Positions 1-13,150 of a stretch of 64,000 bases of DNA are shown here, piece after piece (positions within the stretch are counted from its first letter, which is position 1; every line of letters begins with the position of its first letter). A model generated the notes under the pieces. The model searched no databases and was not told the DNA's origin. It saw only the letters and a list, made by a program, of their open reading frames with translations. Origin of the DNA: Polytrichum commune (lineage: Eukaryota; Streptophyta; Polytrichopsida; Polytrichales; Polytrichaceae); the NCBI GenBank assembly GCA_950295325.1, contig OX485804.1, positions 2,728,001 through 2,792,000 on the forward strand, in the 5' to 3' direction. The position numbers and the translations under genes were made by a program.

Positions 1-690
1 CGGGCATTCAAGCTACGATACTTTAACTATCGCTTTAAGTGCGACAGCCTACCAACTCCACATGAATTGTCACCAGACTTTCTCAATGGATGCTGGTTTC
101 AACCACCAAATTGCACTCTAAATCGGCCTGCATGACCAAAGGTCATGATAACGTAGGGACCTTCAAAAACTATGCTTCTGGTATAACAATGACGGTCAAT
201 TCAGGTCTAAGAAATTGCACAGACAAATAATCGGCCGCGGGAAACCAAACTAACCAACTGTTAGCTTAAATGCACATTGATCACCGAGGGTTTTGCTTTT
301 GTCACAGTACCTCATTGCCTTGAGGTTCTCTTAACATGCACACTCAATAGTGGACTCCAAATGCGAATTTCTCACCAAATTCAGTGCACACGCAACGGAT
401 GTTTGCATGGGGAGCCATACCATCCCCATGCCACTCACATTCCCTAGCCCAGGGATCACACCCTAGCCAGGTTCTAAACTAACCCCTCATTGCCATCTCT
501 AACCCCAAGCTCACACAATCACTCGCTCAAATATTCCACCCCAGCTTCCTCCCCCCCACCAACCTCATTCCCCTAAATCGGATCCTAATTTGACGATCAG
601 CAGCTAACAGCCATCTCCCCGGTCACTCCAACCCTAAACCACAATCCCGGATGCAATTAAAAAAACCCAGTCACGAGCACCAACAACATA
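1..690. other. AT/C-rich non-coding stretch at left edge
   Basis: I see no convincing coding region. The second half is pyrimidine-rich on the plus strand, with repeated 'cccta' and 'accc' motifs, as plant leaders and promoters often are. It could therefore be upstream sequence of the GC-rich patch that follows, but no TATA box or splice signal supports that. Confidence 0.3.
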
Positions 691-1030
691 CCTCCTCACC
701 ACACTTTGCTTCCAGCACCTCCCCAGCTCGAATTTGAGCACGAAAAATTCCGCGATGCCACGGCCGCTCCGTGGCCGTCCCCTGCAGATGCCGGTGCGTG
801 CGCGGCGATGTGCGGACGATGTGTTCAGGCATGCAATCGGGGCAAGAATCAGGCGCTAGGGTTTGAGCGATGGCGGGGGCATTTGCTTCCATGGGTGGTT
901 TTGTTGCAAGCGAGCCAGCCTTCGCTTCGCTTCCTGCCTGGGCCTTGTCAAATTGGCCGGGCCGCCCCGGGCCACCCGCGCAATCGAGGGGTGGCCACAC
1001 CCCCCCCCCCCAACCCCCTTTTCTAATACT
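690..1030. other. GC-rich island, possible exon fragment
   Basis: This is an isolated GC-rich patch between AT-rich flanks. It ends in a run of 12 C at 1000-1011. A plus-strand ATG at 870 opens a frame starting MAGAFASMGGFVASEP, which could be a first coding exon or a transit-peptide-like start. The frame runs into the C-run and no family is recognisable. Overlapping open frames exist on both strands, as expected of GC-rich DNA. I treat it as unassigned: a gene relic, a first exon of an unseen gene, or chance. Confidence 0.2.
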
Positions 1031-1120
1031 TTGTCTTATGTGGGTTTTTGCAGGTTTGCAACATTCGGTCACTCCCGCAACATTGGTTCTTGGACACCGC
1101 TTCATTGGCTTGGGGGCACG

Positions 1121-1935
1121 GCTTCAAGGTTTCCGACAACTTTGGTTTCCTATAATTCAATTTCCATTTATTTATAATTATCATTTACGTGTATAGGGTA
1201 ATCTACCGAGTCCAAGTGTTTTTATGACTCGTAAGTAGCTCCCAAAGGCAATATCATGAAGGGCCCTTGATTTCTCTTCTCAAAATGTAGTCGCATGTCA
1301 TTCCCAAACCGCCTAAAATCCACTTGAATTTCATGTGGAAAATTACATTCCAACTATCGCAAAGATGAATTAGAGTGCCCTCTACGGTCATCCAAGAGAA
1401 TTTTCACATGGAGAATGACCCGTTTTAGACGTCTAGCTAGGCTCCCCCTATTCACATTGAGGTTGGTGCATTGCCCTACATGTGAACTCTCCGACCTTCC
1501 TTTAGTGAAACCTCAAACGTTGCCTTGGAGTCGGCTTCAATTTCTATTGAGACAACTTCGGCATCATATAATTCAACTCATTAAGTATAATTGTCCTTTG
1601 TTTTTGTATAGGCTAATCTACCAAATCAAGCTCCTTATCAGCTCTCAAGGACAACAAGTAACCAACATAGCTCTTGCATGTGGAATGACCTATTTCAAAG
1701 GTTATGGGTTGGGTCCCCTATTTGCATGAGAGTTGATGCATCGTTCTAAGAGAGAAGGTGTCCAAACACATCATCATGAGACCTCAAAAGGTTGCTTGAG
1801 ACCCGACTTCAAGGTTTCTAACAACTTTGGTATTGTATATTTCACACTCCAATTTTCTTTTCTTTTACTTATATAGGGCAATTGACCAAGTCATGTGTTG
1901 TTTTACGTAAGTAATACTCAAAGACATTGACCGAA
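1121..1935. repeat. Degenerate tandem repeat, three related units
   Basis: Three imperfect units share the module 'gacttcaaggtttctaaca' followed by 'actttgg...tataattca...' and then 'ataggg(c)aat(c/t)taccaa'. The modules begin near 1121, 1533 and 1805. The two later units also share an upstream part (a 'tggaatgacc' motif near 1411 and 1681, and 'cctcaaa..gttgc' near 1511 and 1782). Spacing varies, so this is an old, eroded array. No coding potential is seen. Confidence 0.5.
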
Positions 1936-1982
1936 GAGAGTTATTGCAAGTGGAGTACATTAAGTTAGGTTTGGCTCATACC

Positions 1983-2211
1983 CACTACACTGTTTGTGGT
2001 ATTTAGTGTTACTTGCTATTCGGAATTATGCAATGCAATAACTTCTCTCTCTAGACTCCATTTTTTTTACTTTCAAAAGTTGTATATGTTGTTCATATAT
2101 TATAGAACACAAATGACTTTTCCTGATAAAATTTTACATTCTCAATAAATAGATTTAGCACTACGTAACTCTAGATAATAAGTGACACTAAATACTATTA
2201 ACAATGTAGTG
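1983..2211. mobile_element. MITE-like element with CACTA-type ends
   Basis: The left end reads cactacactgtttgtggtat and the right end, reverse-complemented, reads cactacattgttaatagtat. The similarity continues inward through 'ttagtg(t)(t/c)actt' on both arms, giving terminal inverted repeats of about 35-40 bp around a 229-bp element. The terminal CACTA matches the CACTA superfamily, but no clear 3-bp target duplication is visible. A related left-arm sequence (attta/atcta-gtg-cactta, ggaatta-gcaatgc) recurs near 57350, so the family is dispersed. It has no transposase. Confidence 0.5.
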
Positions 2212-2219
2212 AAGTAGTG

Positions 2220-4340
2220 AAGTAGTGTGTTTTCACATGATTAGCATACTGAGAGCATGTCCACTTTCCATGGGAACAATCTTTAGTGGTTGCACTTTGA
2301 TTTTGGAATAAAAACTTAAGATGCAAAATTTATTTTGGTTTAGCCTAACTATGAAGTGCATGGAAAGGAGGGAGAGATAACAACGAACTTCATAGCTTCA
2401 TAAATTTACATTACTGTACCTACTATCCACACACTATTTTTCACAGCCATTATCCATTAAAATTCTAAACCAGGGACCATGTTTTAGCATGTTGTTTAGT
2501 ATTCACTGCAATAGTGACAACATTCAAATTAACTTTGATGGGGATGTTGGAATTTCTTGTTTCCATATAGATTATGGCAAATTTTTGTGTCCCAAAACTA
2601 TAATTTTATTTATGTCTTGGAGATGTACATAAATATTAAGCGTGTATCTGTGCTTTTATCTTCGGGACATCGATTCTTGAGAGATCGTTTCGTTCACGTG
2701 AGCACACCCAAAACCAACATTATGTACCACTAAGATACAATTGAAGCCCCCAAATGAATGATTGCAATACATCGTGTTGCTTTTGGGTATACGTACCTTC
2801 GCTCCACAAGCACATTTCCAAGGACTCCAACAACTTTGGAATCAAACGTTATCTTTAAGGCGGAAAGGGCTTGAATAGACTCTATTGCTAAGTTGCTTGC
2901 TTCCACCAAGTTTCTCTTGAAAATATTAATCCAACCGAGAACGTGAGAGTGAACTTCCTAGGTTTGGAGTGATGATGAATATCTTTGAATTCGTTGAAAT
3001 GCTCCACATTGAAATTTTCTTATTATTTTGAACGGTTTTATTCCAAGTGTGTACCTTTTATAGTTGAATGTGTACATGTATGTTAGATGCCATGTGAGGA
3101 CAACCTTCCTATTACCCACCACAAAATGCCCGTTCCTACCATTAGTAGTGTATGCCTATCATCTTAAAGTTTCAACACTTTGATTGATGCATTGGGGAAT
3201 CTCAAATTGGTTGATATTCTCCAAGTTTCACTTTTGTGAATGGACTTGCTAGATCTGCAAGGATGATATAAAACATAGAAGGAGCGACATAGCTTATACA
3301 ATGACGACCCACCGTGTGTTGATGTGAATGAGAGACACTTCACCCTTGGGTCCAATAAAATACACATTCATTTATGTAAGTTTTAGTTATAGATATTATC
3401 ACTTGATTTGTTCCTCATTTGTTCAAGGTGGCAAAGAGCTTTACAAACTCCAAACCTCCAAAAAAAAAAATTTAAAAAGAAAAAAAAAACGAACCTTGAC
3501 AAAAACATACGCGGAAATGCTTGTATCCGTTTTTCTTTTCTTTTCTCTTTTCTCTTTTTTCCTTATTGAGTATCTAAGGGTTTTAAAATACGTTATTCAA
3601 ACATTGAACGTAATATATATATATATATATAATATTTATGGGTGACAAGTGGCATGGAATTCCACCGCACCAAAACATGCCTTATTTGAAATCCATATGC
3701 AATAACGTACTAGATGACCCAAAACTAACACCAAACTGAACGATATGTTAAGGAGGTGAACATTCTCAAAGTCGATATGCACTTACCATATGCAAGATTA
3801 AAGAGGTGTCAAGTTTAACGCCATCTCTCTTACTTTTACACTCCCCAAAGGACAAAAGTATAACAATTGGGAAGGAAGGAAGGATTGACTAAAGAAAAGG
3901 ATGTGGCTACGTTTTAGGTACGTCCACATGGGAGTCATTGGCCATGGCTTGCATGGGCATGATGGGGATAAAAGTTAAGAAGTTCCTTTAGAGGTTTAAT
4001 AAGTGTTCATGGGTGTGGTGCCAGGTGGCACGGGAGGGGGACCAATGGTTGACCATGGCGTGTGCCGGCAAGCCCATGTGTATAAGGCGTATACAACTAT
4101 ATAAATATGGGTACCAATATACAAGCAATATAGTAAGGTATACTCTCTCGGCGTGTGAATACACTTATAAAGGACCTGCACTTTGGGGGTGGCATGGGAG
4201 CCAATCATCGACGACCTTTTTATAGAGAGAGGGGTTGTACGTTTGAAATACAGTATGGCTTACTTCGCACCTAGTTGGTCCTTTCCCAACCTTTCTTGGG
4301 ATACTACACACCCATAAGATTATAATCCGATGCCATCGCA
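2220..4340. other. AT-rich intergenic sequence with simple repeats
   Basis: No gene is recognised. It contains an A-rich tract (about 3461-3490), a pyrimidine tract (about 3531-3562) and a (TA)n microsatellite near 3611-3631. Short open frames are not supported by any motif. Confidence 0.5.
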
Positions 4341-5862
4341 TTTAAGTGGTGAGGTGTGTGGGTCTTTAACGGACACTTCCCTCTCTCAACCCACTTCTTG
4401 TCGGAGATGCAACACGCGCGATTAAGCTAGTGCGAGGTGATTGGGTAGCAACCCTAAATCGGTTTTGTAGTCGATCTTTTCGTAATTTAGAGAGAGAGAG
4501 AGAGGGAGTGTTCACCCGTGTGCTCATATGTGAACCTGAGATGTGTTTATTCAGATGGAGATCATCTGGATATCCTATTCATTGTCAAAGTGAAGATTTT
4601 CTGGGTTATTATATGAGCATACAACCCTCTCCTTCCCCCCCCCCCCGGTCGTCTTGTTATGTTGATTACTGCATCTATAATGGTTCACAAATTTTGAGCG
4701 TGTAGTCCAAGAGGATTTTTAACACTGGTTTAAGTGGTAAGGTGTGTGGGTCTTTAACGGACACTTCCCTCTCTCCACTCACTTCTTGTCGGAGATGCAA
4801 CACGCGTGATTAAGCTAGTACGAGGTGATTGGGTAGCAATCTTAAATTGGTTTTGTAGTCGATTCTTTCGTAATTTAGAGAGAGAGAGAGAGTGTGTGTT
4901 CACCCGTGTGCTCATATGTGAACCTGAGATGTGTTTATTCAGATGGAGATCATTTGGATATCCTATTCATTGTCAAAGTGAAGATTTTTCTGGGTTATTA
5001 TATGAGCATATAGCCCTCTCCTTCTCCCCCCCCCCTCCCTTGTTATGTTGATTACTGCATCTATAATGGTTCACAAATTTTGAGCGTGTTGTCCAAGAGG
5101 ATTTTTAACATTGGTTTAAGTGGTAAGGTGTGCGGGTCTTTAACGGACACTTCCCTCTCTCCACTCACTTCTTGTCAGAGATGCAACACGTGTGATTAAG
5201 CTAGTGCGAGGTGATTGGGTAGCAATCCCTAAATCGGGTTTGTAGTCAATTTTTTCGTAAGTTAGAGATGAAGAGAGAATGCTCACCCATGTGCTCATAT
5301 GTGAACCCGAGACGTGTTTACTCATATGGAGATTTTCTGGATATCTTATTCATTGTCAAAGTGAAGATACTTTGAGTTATTATATGATCATATAGCTCTC
5401 TGCCTGCCCCTCCTTATTATGTTGATTACTGCGTCTATAATGGTTCACAAATTTTGAGTGTGTAGTCCAAGTGAGTTTTAAGACGGGTTTAAGTGGTAAG
5501 GTGTGTTGGTCTTTACCGGACATTTCTCTCTCTCCACCCACTTCTTGTCGGATATGCAACACGTGATTAAGCTAGTGCGAGGTGGTTGGGTAGCAATCCT
5601 AAATCGGGTTTGTAGTCGATTTTTTCGTAATTTAGAGAGAAAGAGAGAGTGTTCACCCGTGTGCTCATATGTGAACCCGAGACGTGTTTACTTAGATGGA
5701 GATTGTTTGGATGTCCTATTCATTGTCAAAGTGAAGATTCTCTGGGTTATTAGATGATCATATAGTCCTCCCCCCCCCCCTCCACCCCTTATTATGTTGA
5801 ACATTGCGTCCATAATGGTTCACAAATTTTGAGCGTGTAGTCCAAGTGATTTTCAACACGGG
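4341..5862. repeat. Tandem array, four copies of a ~370-388 bp unit
   Basis: The units begin at a conserved 'tttaagtggt' near 4341, 4729, 5115 and 5488, giving periods of about 388, 386 and 373. Each unit carries the same order of landmarks. First comes 'gtctttaacggacacttccc', then 'cacttcttgtcggagatgca', a GA microsatellite, 'gtgctcatatgtgaacc' and 'cctattcattgtcaaagtg'. A C-rich run follows (12 C at 4635, 10 at 5026, 11 at 5770; interrupted in unit 3), and finally 'ttcacaaattttgag'. No conserved reading frame survives across units, so this looks like a non-coding local satellite. Confidence 0.85.
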
Positions 5863-8030
5863 TTTTTTGGTGTCCATCAACCATGATTGGGGTTGTCCGG
5901 TCATAGTAGCAAGCCCTGAAGTAAAAGCGTTGGGCAAAGCAATGAAATCTTCAATTAAGTACAAGATACAAGTGGGACTTGCACTAGAAGCGAGTTGCTC
6001 TTAGATTTGCACACAATCATACGCCACTCAAATATATGTGTATGTTTAAGATCAAACATTGAATTAGGCATGTCTACCTTAGTCACATGCAATTGTCACA
6101 TTTTCTTTTACAATTATTTGTTTAAATTTGGACAATGGAATGGATGAGGATAATCAGTTTAAATAGAAGTGTTTGCATAGATTGAGAATATATACATGTG
6201 AGAGTTTGAGTTTCCATATTTGGAAATCAAGAGATGGTCGAAGTTTGTTGATATGGTGATGGATGTTTGGGGGGGGGGGGGGAGGGGATTGGCAAAAAAC
6301 ATAGGAACTATGTGCGATAAAACATAGGGTCTGATATATTATATATTAATCATTGGTAAAATAATTACATGTAGTAATCCTAGCGTGCTCTAGGTGTGTG
6401 AAAAGTATTATATGTAACATAGCATTTGACATAACATGACAAAAATATCTAAGCAATACATATAAAATACCATGGAAATTGAGACTAGATATGAAAAATC
6501 ATATAAGTTGCATTTTAATCATGGAGAATGGATAAATATTTGTTGATTTTTAGTGAAAGATTGAGGGATGGATGAAATCACTCATAAAACCATAAGCCAC
6601 AACAATTTCTAGAGCATGGTTTCATTATTCTTTGTTTCATAATAGCTTCAGCCTTATGAATGGGAATTATAATTTTTCGTAACCTTCCAAGGACTTTGGG
6701 AATTGGGGAATTTTTTTTTCTACATGTTAGTATATAAGGCACAATAAATCAATCATTCAACAATTTAGGATTGCCCATATGTTGCTAATAGTCACAACAA
6801 TTAACCATTATTTTGAAAATTGGCATGCCTTAAAATCCATTCTAGTAGGTAGATAGTTCCCTCATAAAATACTACGTTATTGCAAGTCTATATTTATCCT
6901 AAGAAGGAGACCCCCCGTCCCCACCCATGCCCCATGGATGAATGTCTCATATTGAACTCGAATGTCATTTTTGAAGCATGTGTTGGTTTGGGGTGTTGCC
7001 AAAACTACTGTGGTTGACACTAATAACATGCAAGAAAATTTGCCCCCTTGCTCATGTCTTAGTGATCTTCTACAAGCGTCTAAAGCACTATGGAATGTCA
7101 CCCTCCTTCAAATTTAAACATATCTAACATGCGGGCACCTATGTATTATTGAAACATAAGAGAGTAGTCATGCAAAGTGGGGGAGGGAGGAAAGGGGTTT
7201 GGATGATGACTTGATGACTTGAAGTGGCAGTCTAGAGGACTTTCCAGCCGATAGTCGATCTCTTGGGTGAATGGGGTCAGTTTAACATTTGTTGGATATG
7301 TGATATGCCTATTTGTTGCACAAAGACCATTATTTGAGGGTGACAAGACTTTGTGTTGACTACACTAAAATTAGTGGATGAAGAATAGTGTATCACATTT
7401 ATTAACCACTAAAAGCTCCACTCTTCTCACACAACCATTATTCACTTGCTAGAAAATGAAGATTGCAAGGTTAGAAAACAAAAAAACTCTATCACATAGA
7501 CATTGTTAATATTGGTATCCAACCTAAAACATGATTAAACCAACCATAAATCATACAACTTATTTCAAGAATGATGATTTCAAGATCGATTTGAAAGTGG
7601 ATGAACCCACAAACCGCAGAAAAAAAAACTTCTCCCATGATTTATTTGGGGGCGAATGAACGCCCAAATACGCAACATGTGGCTCAACATGGGAGTTACA
7701 AGGAACGTACTTTAACAAACAACAGAAACCTTTTCCATGGAAAGGAAGGGGGGATGTACATGACTAATTTGAGGGACATAAAATTCTTGCGTTTAGTAAA
7801 GTCATGGCCAATTCCCACGTACTTCAAATCGGTATACGTTGGGTTAACTTGCTAACTCTCTCCTTTACACATATTTGCAAGTACCTCAAAAGTACGTCAA
7901 GTGCTGAAGATCTCCCCCACAAGAAGCCTTTAATCTCCTTAAAAAGTGTCCACTTCCTGTCCATAAGCAAGTAAGATTCGTCCACCTTCAATTCGTCGCG
8001 TTGGAGGAGGATGTCACAAATCTCGACCGT
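5863..8030. other. AT-rich intergenic sequence
   Basis: No gene is recognised. It has a run of 14 G at 6269-6282. A 71-codon minus-strand frame (7824-8039, beginning MKMTVEICDILLQRDEL) looks more protein-like than its neighbours. However, it has no recognisable domain and its 5' end runs into the repeat sequence at 8.03 kb, so I do not call it. Confidence 0.4.
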
Positions 8031-8316
8031 CATCTTCAATCGAATTCTGAATAAAGCGTGTGTTGCTGCTGCAGAAGAAGCAGGGATCTCGAATCAATCC
8101 GACGGGTCAAGTCTACTTACTTATGATGTTTCCGACAGTAGTCGTCTTCAATCGAATCCCGAATAAGCCTTCAACAAAGTGCAACAGCAGCAGCGGCAGG
8201 GGCCTAGAATGAATCCAGTGAGTCAATTCCTCTACGTTTCTTGGAATAAATCCAGTGGGTCAATTCCTCTACGTTTCTTAGAATAAACCCAGTGAGTCAA
8301 TTCCTCTACGTTTCTT
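8031..8316. repeat. Short tandem repeats including 37-bp x 3 minisatellite
   Basis: From 8212 to 8316, three 37-bp units carry 'aatccagtg(a/g)gtcaattcc' followed by 'tctacgtttctt'. Just upstream, a motif of the form 'gtc(a)tcttcaatcgaatt/ccc' occurs near 8030 and 8148. The same motif opens the repeat units at 13.2-14.3 kb, so the two regions appear related. Confidence 0.75.
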
Positions 8317-10429
8317 CCGTGCGCACACGAATTCGCACCGATTCGTGCAGCCGGCAGGGTGTCGAATCCTCTCAGACTTGTGCTTACATTCCGTTCGAAA
8401 GGTGTCAGAATGAGAAGAACAGCGGTGGCAGCAGCAACAACATGCAAGTGAAAACAGTCACATTAAGTTAACACACCCGCCCACTACTTACTTACTTACG
8501 AAAGCATCCGAATGTTCCAGATACTTTATAAAAACAAAAGTGCACCTGTGCTTGAAGTCTTGACAACGGAAGCTGGCGGTCGAATCCAAGCTATGGTACT
8601 TCCTACTTATGTATCCAAGCTATGGTACCTCCTACTTATGTGTCCACAGAAGCAGAGAAACCGTCAAATCTACGAGTGTACGAGGGATGTGGTGAACTGA
8701 GATGTGCATCGGACTGTTAAGATTTGTGCACCGTGCACACTCTCTTGAAGGTGGATTCAATATCACTACAAGCATATGAGTCCTAGGTAATTGAGTTGCG
8801 TCACTTGGAAACTTGTCTCACGTCATCTACAAACTTTGTATATGATTTACCGTTATGGAGATCTACAATTTTCTTTTCCATATTGCAAGATGATTGTGGA
8901 GGATGTGTATGTTGGTAGGGCATATACGTAATAAGGTATCAGTACAAGCATCAGAGGCATAGGTATGTTTGTCTTTCTTCTGTGGTTTTCCTTGTATATT
9001 TACTGTGATGATAATTTAAAGATTTTTTTAGTGACGCAAGTCAGGTTTAAGTCTCATATGCTTGTATTGTGGGCACTTGCACTCCAAGAATATTCTTGTG
9101 CATTGGATTGGTACAAGAATATTCATATTGCATTGAATTGTGCGTTGGAGTTGGCTCATTTGGTTGGCAAATATTGTCCTTTCAAGTTTTGAGGATGGGA
9201 GTTGAGGTGTAAAAGTTACACGAGGCGAAAGAAAACATTTAAAAGTCCATAAACGTATGACGATTTGGTGAACTGAGTGGATCGAGTCATTACAAGCGTA
9301 TGAGACTTGGGCAACACACCATGCATCCGTGAAATTTGTCTCGCATCACTAGAAAATATGCAAATCTATCATTGTGGTAGACTTGGAGATTTTTTTTATT
9401 AACTCATGATGTCTTGCTCAAGTCTCGTATGCTAACAATGAGTTGTTTAATATGTGCACACTTGCAAGGTAAATTGAGCCCATGCAAGGAGGTGGGGGGA
9501 GGGGCTTTACCTCTGTTGTTATTTAAGGGGTCACATGCGATAGTGGGGTATTTTCATGGTATTATAAACTAATGTGCATATTCATGGGCTATTTTACAAA
9601 TTATTGGAATATAACTAAAATATTTTCAAAAGAAATTCCAATGCATTAATAAATCTATGAATTTTAGTTTGAAATTTAAGTGGGAACCTTTCTTATATTG
9701 CTCCATGTTTTCTAATGCAACATCAATCCCCCCCCCCTGGTTGAACCTAGTAGTGGGAGTTGTATAGTGAAGTGTGCAACCTTGTTGTGGGCACTTCCCA
9801 CTGCACCAACAAACATGGATGTTGGATTGGACTTAGAGTTAACTCGTCCAGTCAACAATTGCGATTCACAAAGATTGTCATTTCCCATTTCAATGGACTA
9901 TTAAACTTATAAGAAGTCAAAGTCGAAGACTTTCAAATCTATAAATCCAATAACCACATAGGTCCTCCCAATAGATTGTGTTAAATATGAACATGGAATG
10001 GTATCTATGTTTTGAGCACATAGACTAATCTCATCATAGCACATGTCTTTTTGGTATTTGTTTTGACTAAAGCTTTTGACTACAAGTATCACTTAAATAT
10101 AGATGTCCACTTAAGGAGAGTGACCATGTCCACATACCCTTAAGGAAAAAACTATGAACACCAAGTGTTATAGAAGAGAAATAACATAGTTGATCTGAAT
10201 CCACAATTTAGAAGTGACAATTGAGGAGTAAATTAAACCTACACCTAACCAAATGTCGTTGAGATGTTGTTTGACACATAGATCTAACTATTGATTTGTT
10301 TAGCTTTGGATTTGAAAGGATATCGAGATACGTGAAGAGGTTTCCATGAAGCTGACCTAATCATTTGGGGCATTTTAAGAAAGTCAACCATAGAGGGCCA
10401 ATTCTTATTCTAACCAAAACCTACATCCA
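8317..10429. other. Intergenic sequence, no gene recognised
   Basis: It is AT-rich with scattered short frames lacking recognisable motifs. It contains a C10 run at 9728-9737 and a G-rich tract near 9490. Confidence 0.45.
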
Positions 10430-10985
10430 TAATAATATTCAGTTTACCTCGAATCTTTCACATGTCGATTTAAGATTGGTTGAGACCTATTTGAAAACCG
10501 ATGTGGAACTTACGTTTTGCCACTTCACTAAATACGATATTTACTGTTGGATTATATTTAATGTTGTTACCACCCTACCCTGCTCAACATTAATTTTCAA
10601 GTCCTTGACAATTAGTGCTAGAAGATATATTGGAATTCTCCTTTTATCATTTCTTCTTCTTCTTCTTCTTCTTTCATATCCTTACTAACACTAAATTCAA
10701 AGATGTAACTTCCACATATTACCATGGTTGATATTTAGTGTTTGAGTTTACATTCAATGTTACTTACTTTCATAGGGTTATTGATATTTAGTGTATGCAT
10801 TTGTATTTAGTGTATCAAAGACTAAATATCCTTTTTAATGTAGTAATAATAATAATAATCAGTTTCCCTCAAACTTTGCTATGTGTCGTCCCTACATTGA
10901 TTGAGATCAACTTGAAACTCATGTGGGCTTACACTTGGACATTTACATTGACTATCCCAATTAGTGTGTATGGTACTGATTCCCG
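10430..10985. repeat. Degenerate direct repeat pair, ~425 bp apart
   Basis: The stretch at 10430-10560 (aataatattcagtttacctc, then gaatctttcacatgtcg, ttggttgagacc, cttacgtttt-gccactt) is echoed at 10850-10985 (aataatcagtttccctcaaa, then tttgctatgtgtcg, ttgattgagatc, cttacacttg-gacattt). The interval contains (CTT)n near 10660 and (AAT)n near 10847. It is non-coding. Confidence 0.45.
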
Positions 10986-13150
10986 AAACACACACTATTT
11001 TGCCAAGTCTTAAAATTAGTGAGGGTCGAATCTTTTACTGAGTAATACTAAATCCATTAATACATGCTCATTTACCATACATTACAAGAAATTTAATGCG
11101 TGCTCTAAGGTGTTTATAGAGTGATAAATATATGCAACAATGAATAGTGTCATGATGAATAGTGTTAATATGAATAGCATTTTTAGTGAATAGTGTCAAG
11201 ATGAAGAAGCTCCCTAAATTTTTTGATGACACTAATTTCATTATGTAAAGAAATTTAGTATCACCTTCACTAAATTCCCACTTATTGGGATGATCATTGT
11301 AATAAATATTAATAAAAATAAGGTGAAGTGCCCTCCACGGTAATGATCTATTACCGTAATGGGCTTATGGTTCAGATGTTTTACTACAAACTATAATTTC
11401 CAAGTGAGATTTGAGTGGGTCTCCATTGATGTAAGATCTCCTTGTGGATAAATTTAGAGAACGGTTTTACTTTCTTAAAGCCAAAGCACGAAGCACTCTA
11501 CGTGACCTTCAATCTTGAGTTCATGGAAACCACAAGTTGGTATGTTGAGGCCAATGTTGGACCGATATAGTGAGATGCTTCTTATTTCATTTTGTTTGAG
11601 TGCCATACAATAACTTCCATGTGAGATTTGAAAGGGTCTTCACCAATGTTAGCATGCCTTGTGGCAAATTCTAAAGAACTAAAGAACAAAATCTTATTTT
11701 ATTATTATTAAAAAGTCTAAGTAGGAAGCACATTCCTAGGGTGGCAATTAATTGTAGCACTTGCAAGGGTGACCATCTTTAGAATTTGATTTGGAGTTGT
11801 TAAACTATTTCTAGGATTAATTAATAATTAGGGAACTACATTTGCATTATAAGCATTTTTAAGGTTGTAAATTCAAACAAACTTGATAGATTTTCTTAGA
11901 AGTGCCGGTTAACATCTAGAGGGGTTTAGATGTTAATCCCTCTTTTAAAAAACGACTTCTAATTGACATATAAAAGTACAAACTTTGTCTAATTCAAACA
12001 CAAATCGTATCAATGGATTCTTCTAAATGCCCTCTTACCAAGCATGTTTCTCCTATTTGTAAAAGAACAAACCATCAAGTCATTAGAAGTATTAGAAGCA
12101 TTTAAGAAACAATTGTTCTACAAGGGAGAGTTGTCACCATGGGAGCACTCTATTGTATGAGACTAGGATTCAAGTATATTTGGATTTACGCATGAATTTT
12201 GGACGATTCCAACTGCCAAAATGACGTACACTAGATCGCAAAACCACACAAATATGATGGTTAGAGAACATGGAACACACATATTCAAAGTTGCGGTTGT
12301 TGTGTTGTTGTCCTTTGATGTTTTTGTCCCACAAGTGCACAAGTGTATATTTGGACAGGTGGTTTGTCCAAATATACTTAAATATCAATGATAAGATAGA
12401 GCATGCTAAAACCAACACCATGTGGGCACCATGCCCATAATTAATACCCTACAATCTTAGACTATTAGTGCATTTCGATTTTCAGAATGCCCACGATCTT
12501 AACTTTGCAACCATCTGTATTGATTTTGGGTCATCTACCAATCAAACTTCGAGCCCTTGTAACTTTTGCATAAGGAAATCAGATAAAACATAATTAGGTG
12601 TGTTGGAATCTCCTTTCAATTCCTAACATGAAGTATCTTAAACTTCGTCAATCTTATAAAAACATGTGCACGTAGCACTTAAAGTGACAATTTTAGCACC
12701 ACGATCTGCCCCTAAAACCTGTTACAAATTGGAGTTATGTGTAAAGTCTTGGCATGAAACTTCAGGTGTGTTGGCTAAAATGTGAGTTTGAGAAGCTTAT
12801 GCATACAATTGTCCAAATTCTCTCAAGGCTTAAACTACCATGATGAAAGAGTGTTGTCGGGCTATCACAAACCACCTTTCTAGCTTTATCACACTAGAAT
12901 GGGTGGGCCAAGCTAAACCTTGCATAGACCGACTCGGAAGTTAAGGTGACGGGTCCCATCATAATGGATAAACTCTATTTGAATCTCAAGATTTTCTCAA
13001 AAATTTTAAATGATAAGGGGAGATCCAAGAAGTTTCACCCAACTTTCAAAATAAGCTCTGACACACGATGAACTAACACACTTTTAAAGGAAAGTTCTCT
13101 GCAAGGAGGATCAGCCCCACGATTCGATCTCTCTTTGAGGGACTTTACGT
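10986..13150. other. AT-rich intergenic sequence with eroded repeats
   Basis: Two related stretches (11391-11500 and 11608-11735) share 'tttccaagtgagatttgag' versus 'cttccatgtgagatttgaa', followed by '-gggtct-' and 'ccttgtgg-aaatt'. A perfect 13-bp hairpin with a 7-nt loop lies at 12345-12377. No gene is seen. Confidence 0.4.

Noticed and set aside
870-1196. Plus-strand frame MAGAFASMGG... as a real gene start
   Set aside because: It runs through a C12 tract into AT-rich repeat DNA, with no donor site or domain I can defend. It is kept only as a GC-rich patch.
12345-12377. Perfect 13-bp hairpin with 7-nt loop
   Set aside because: It is real but short and AT-rich; such hairpins arise by chance or as MITE relics and nothing nearby suggests a function.
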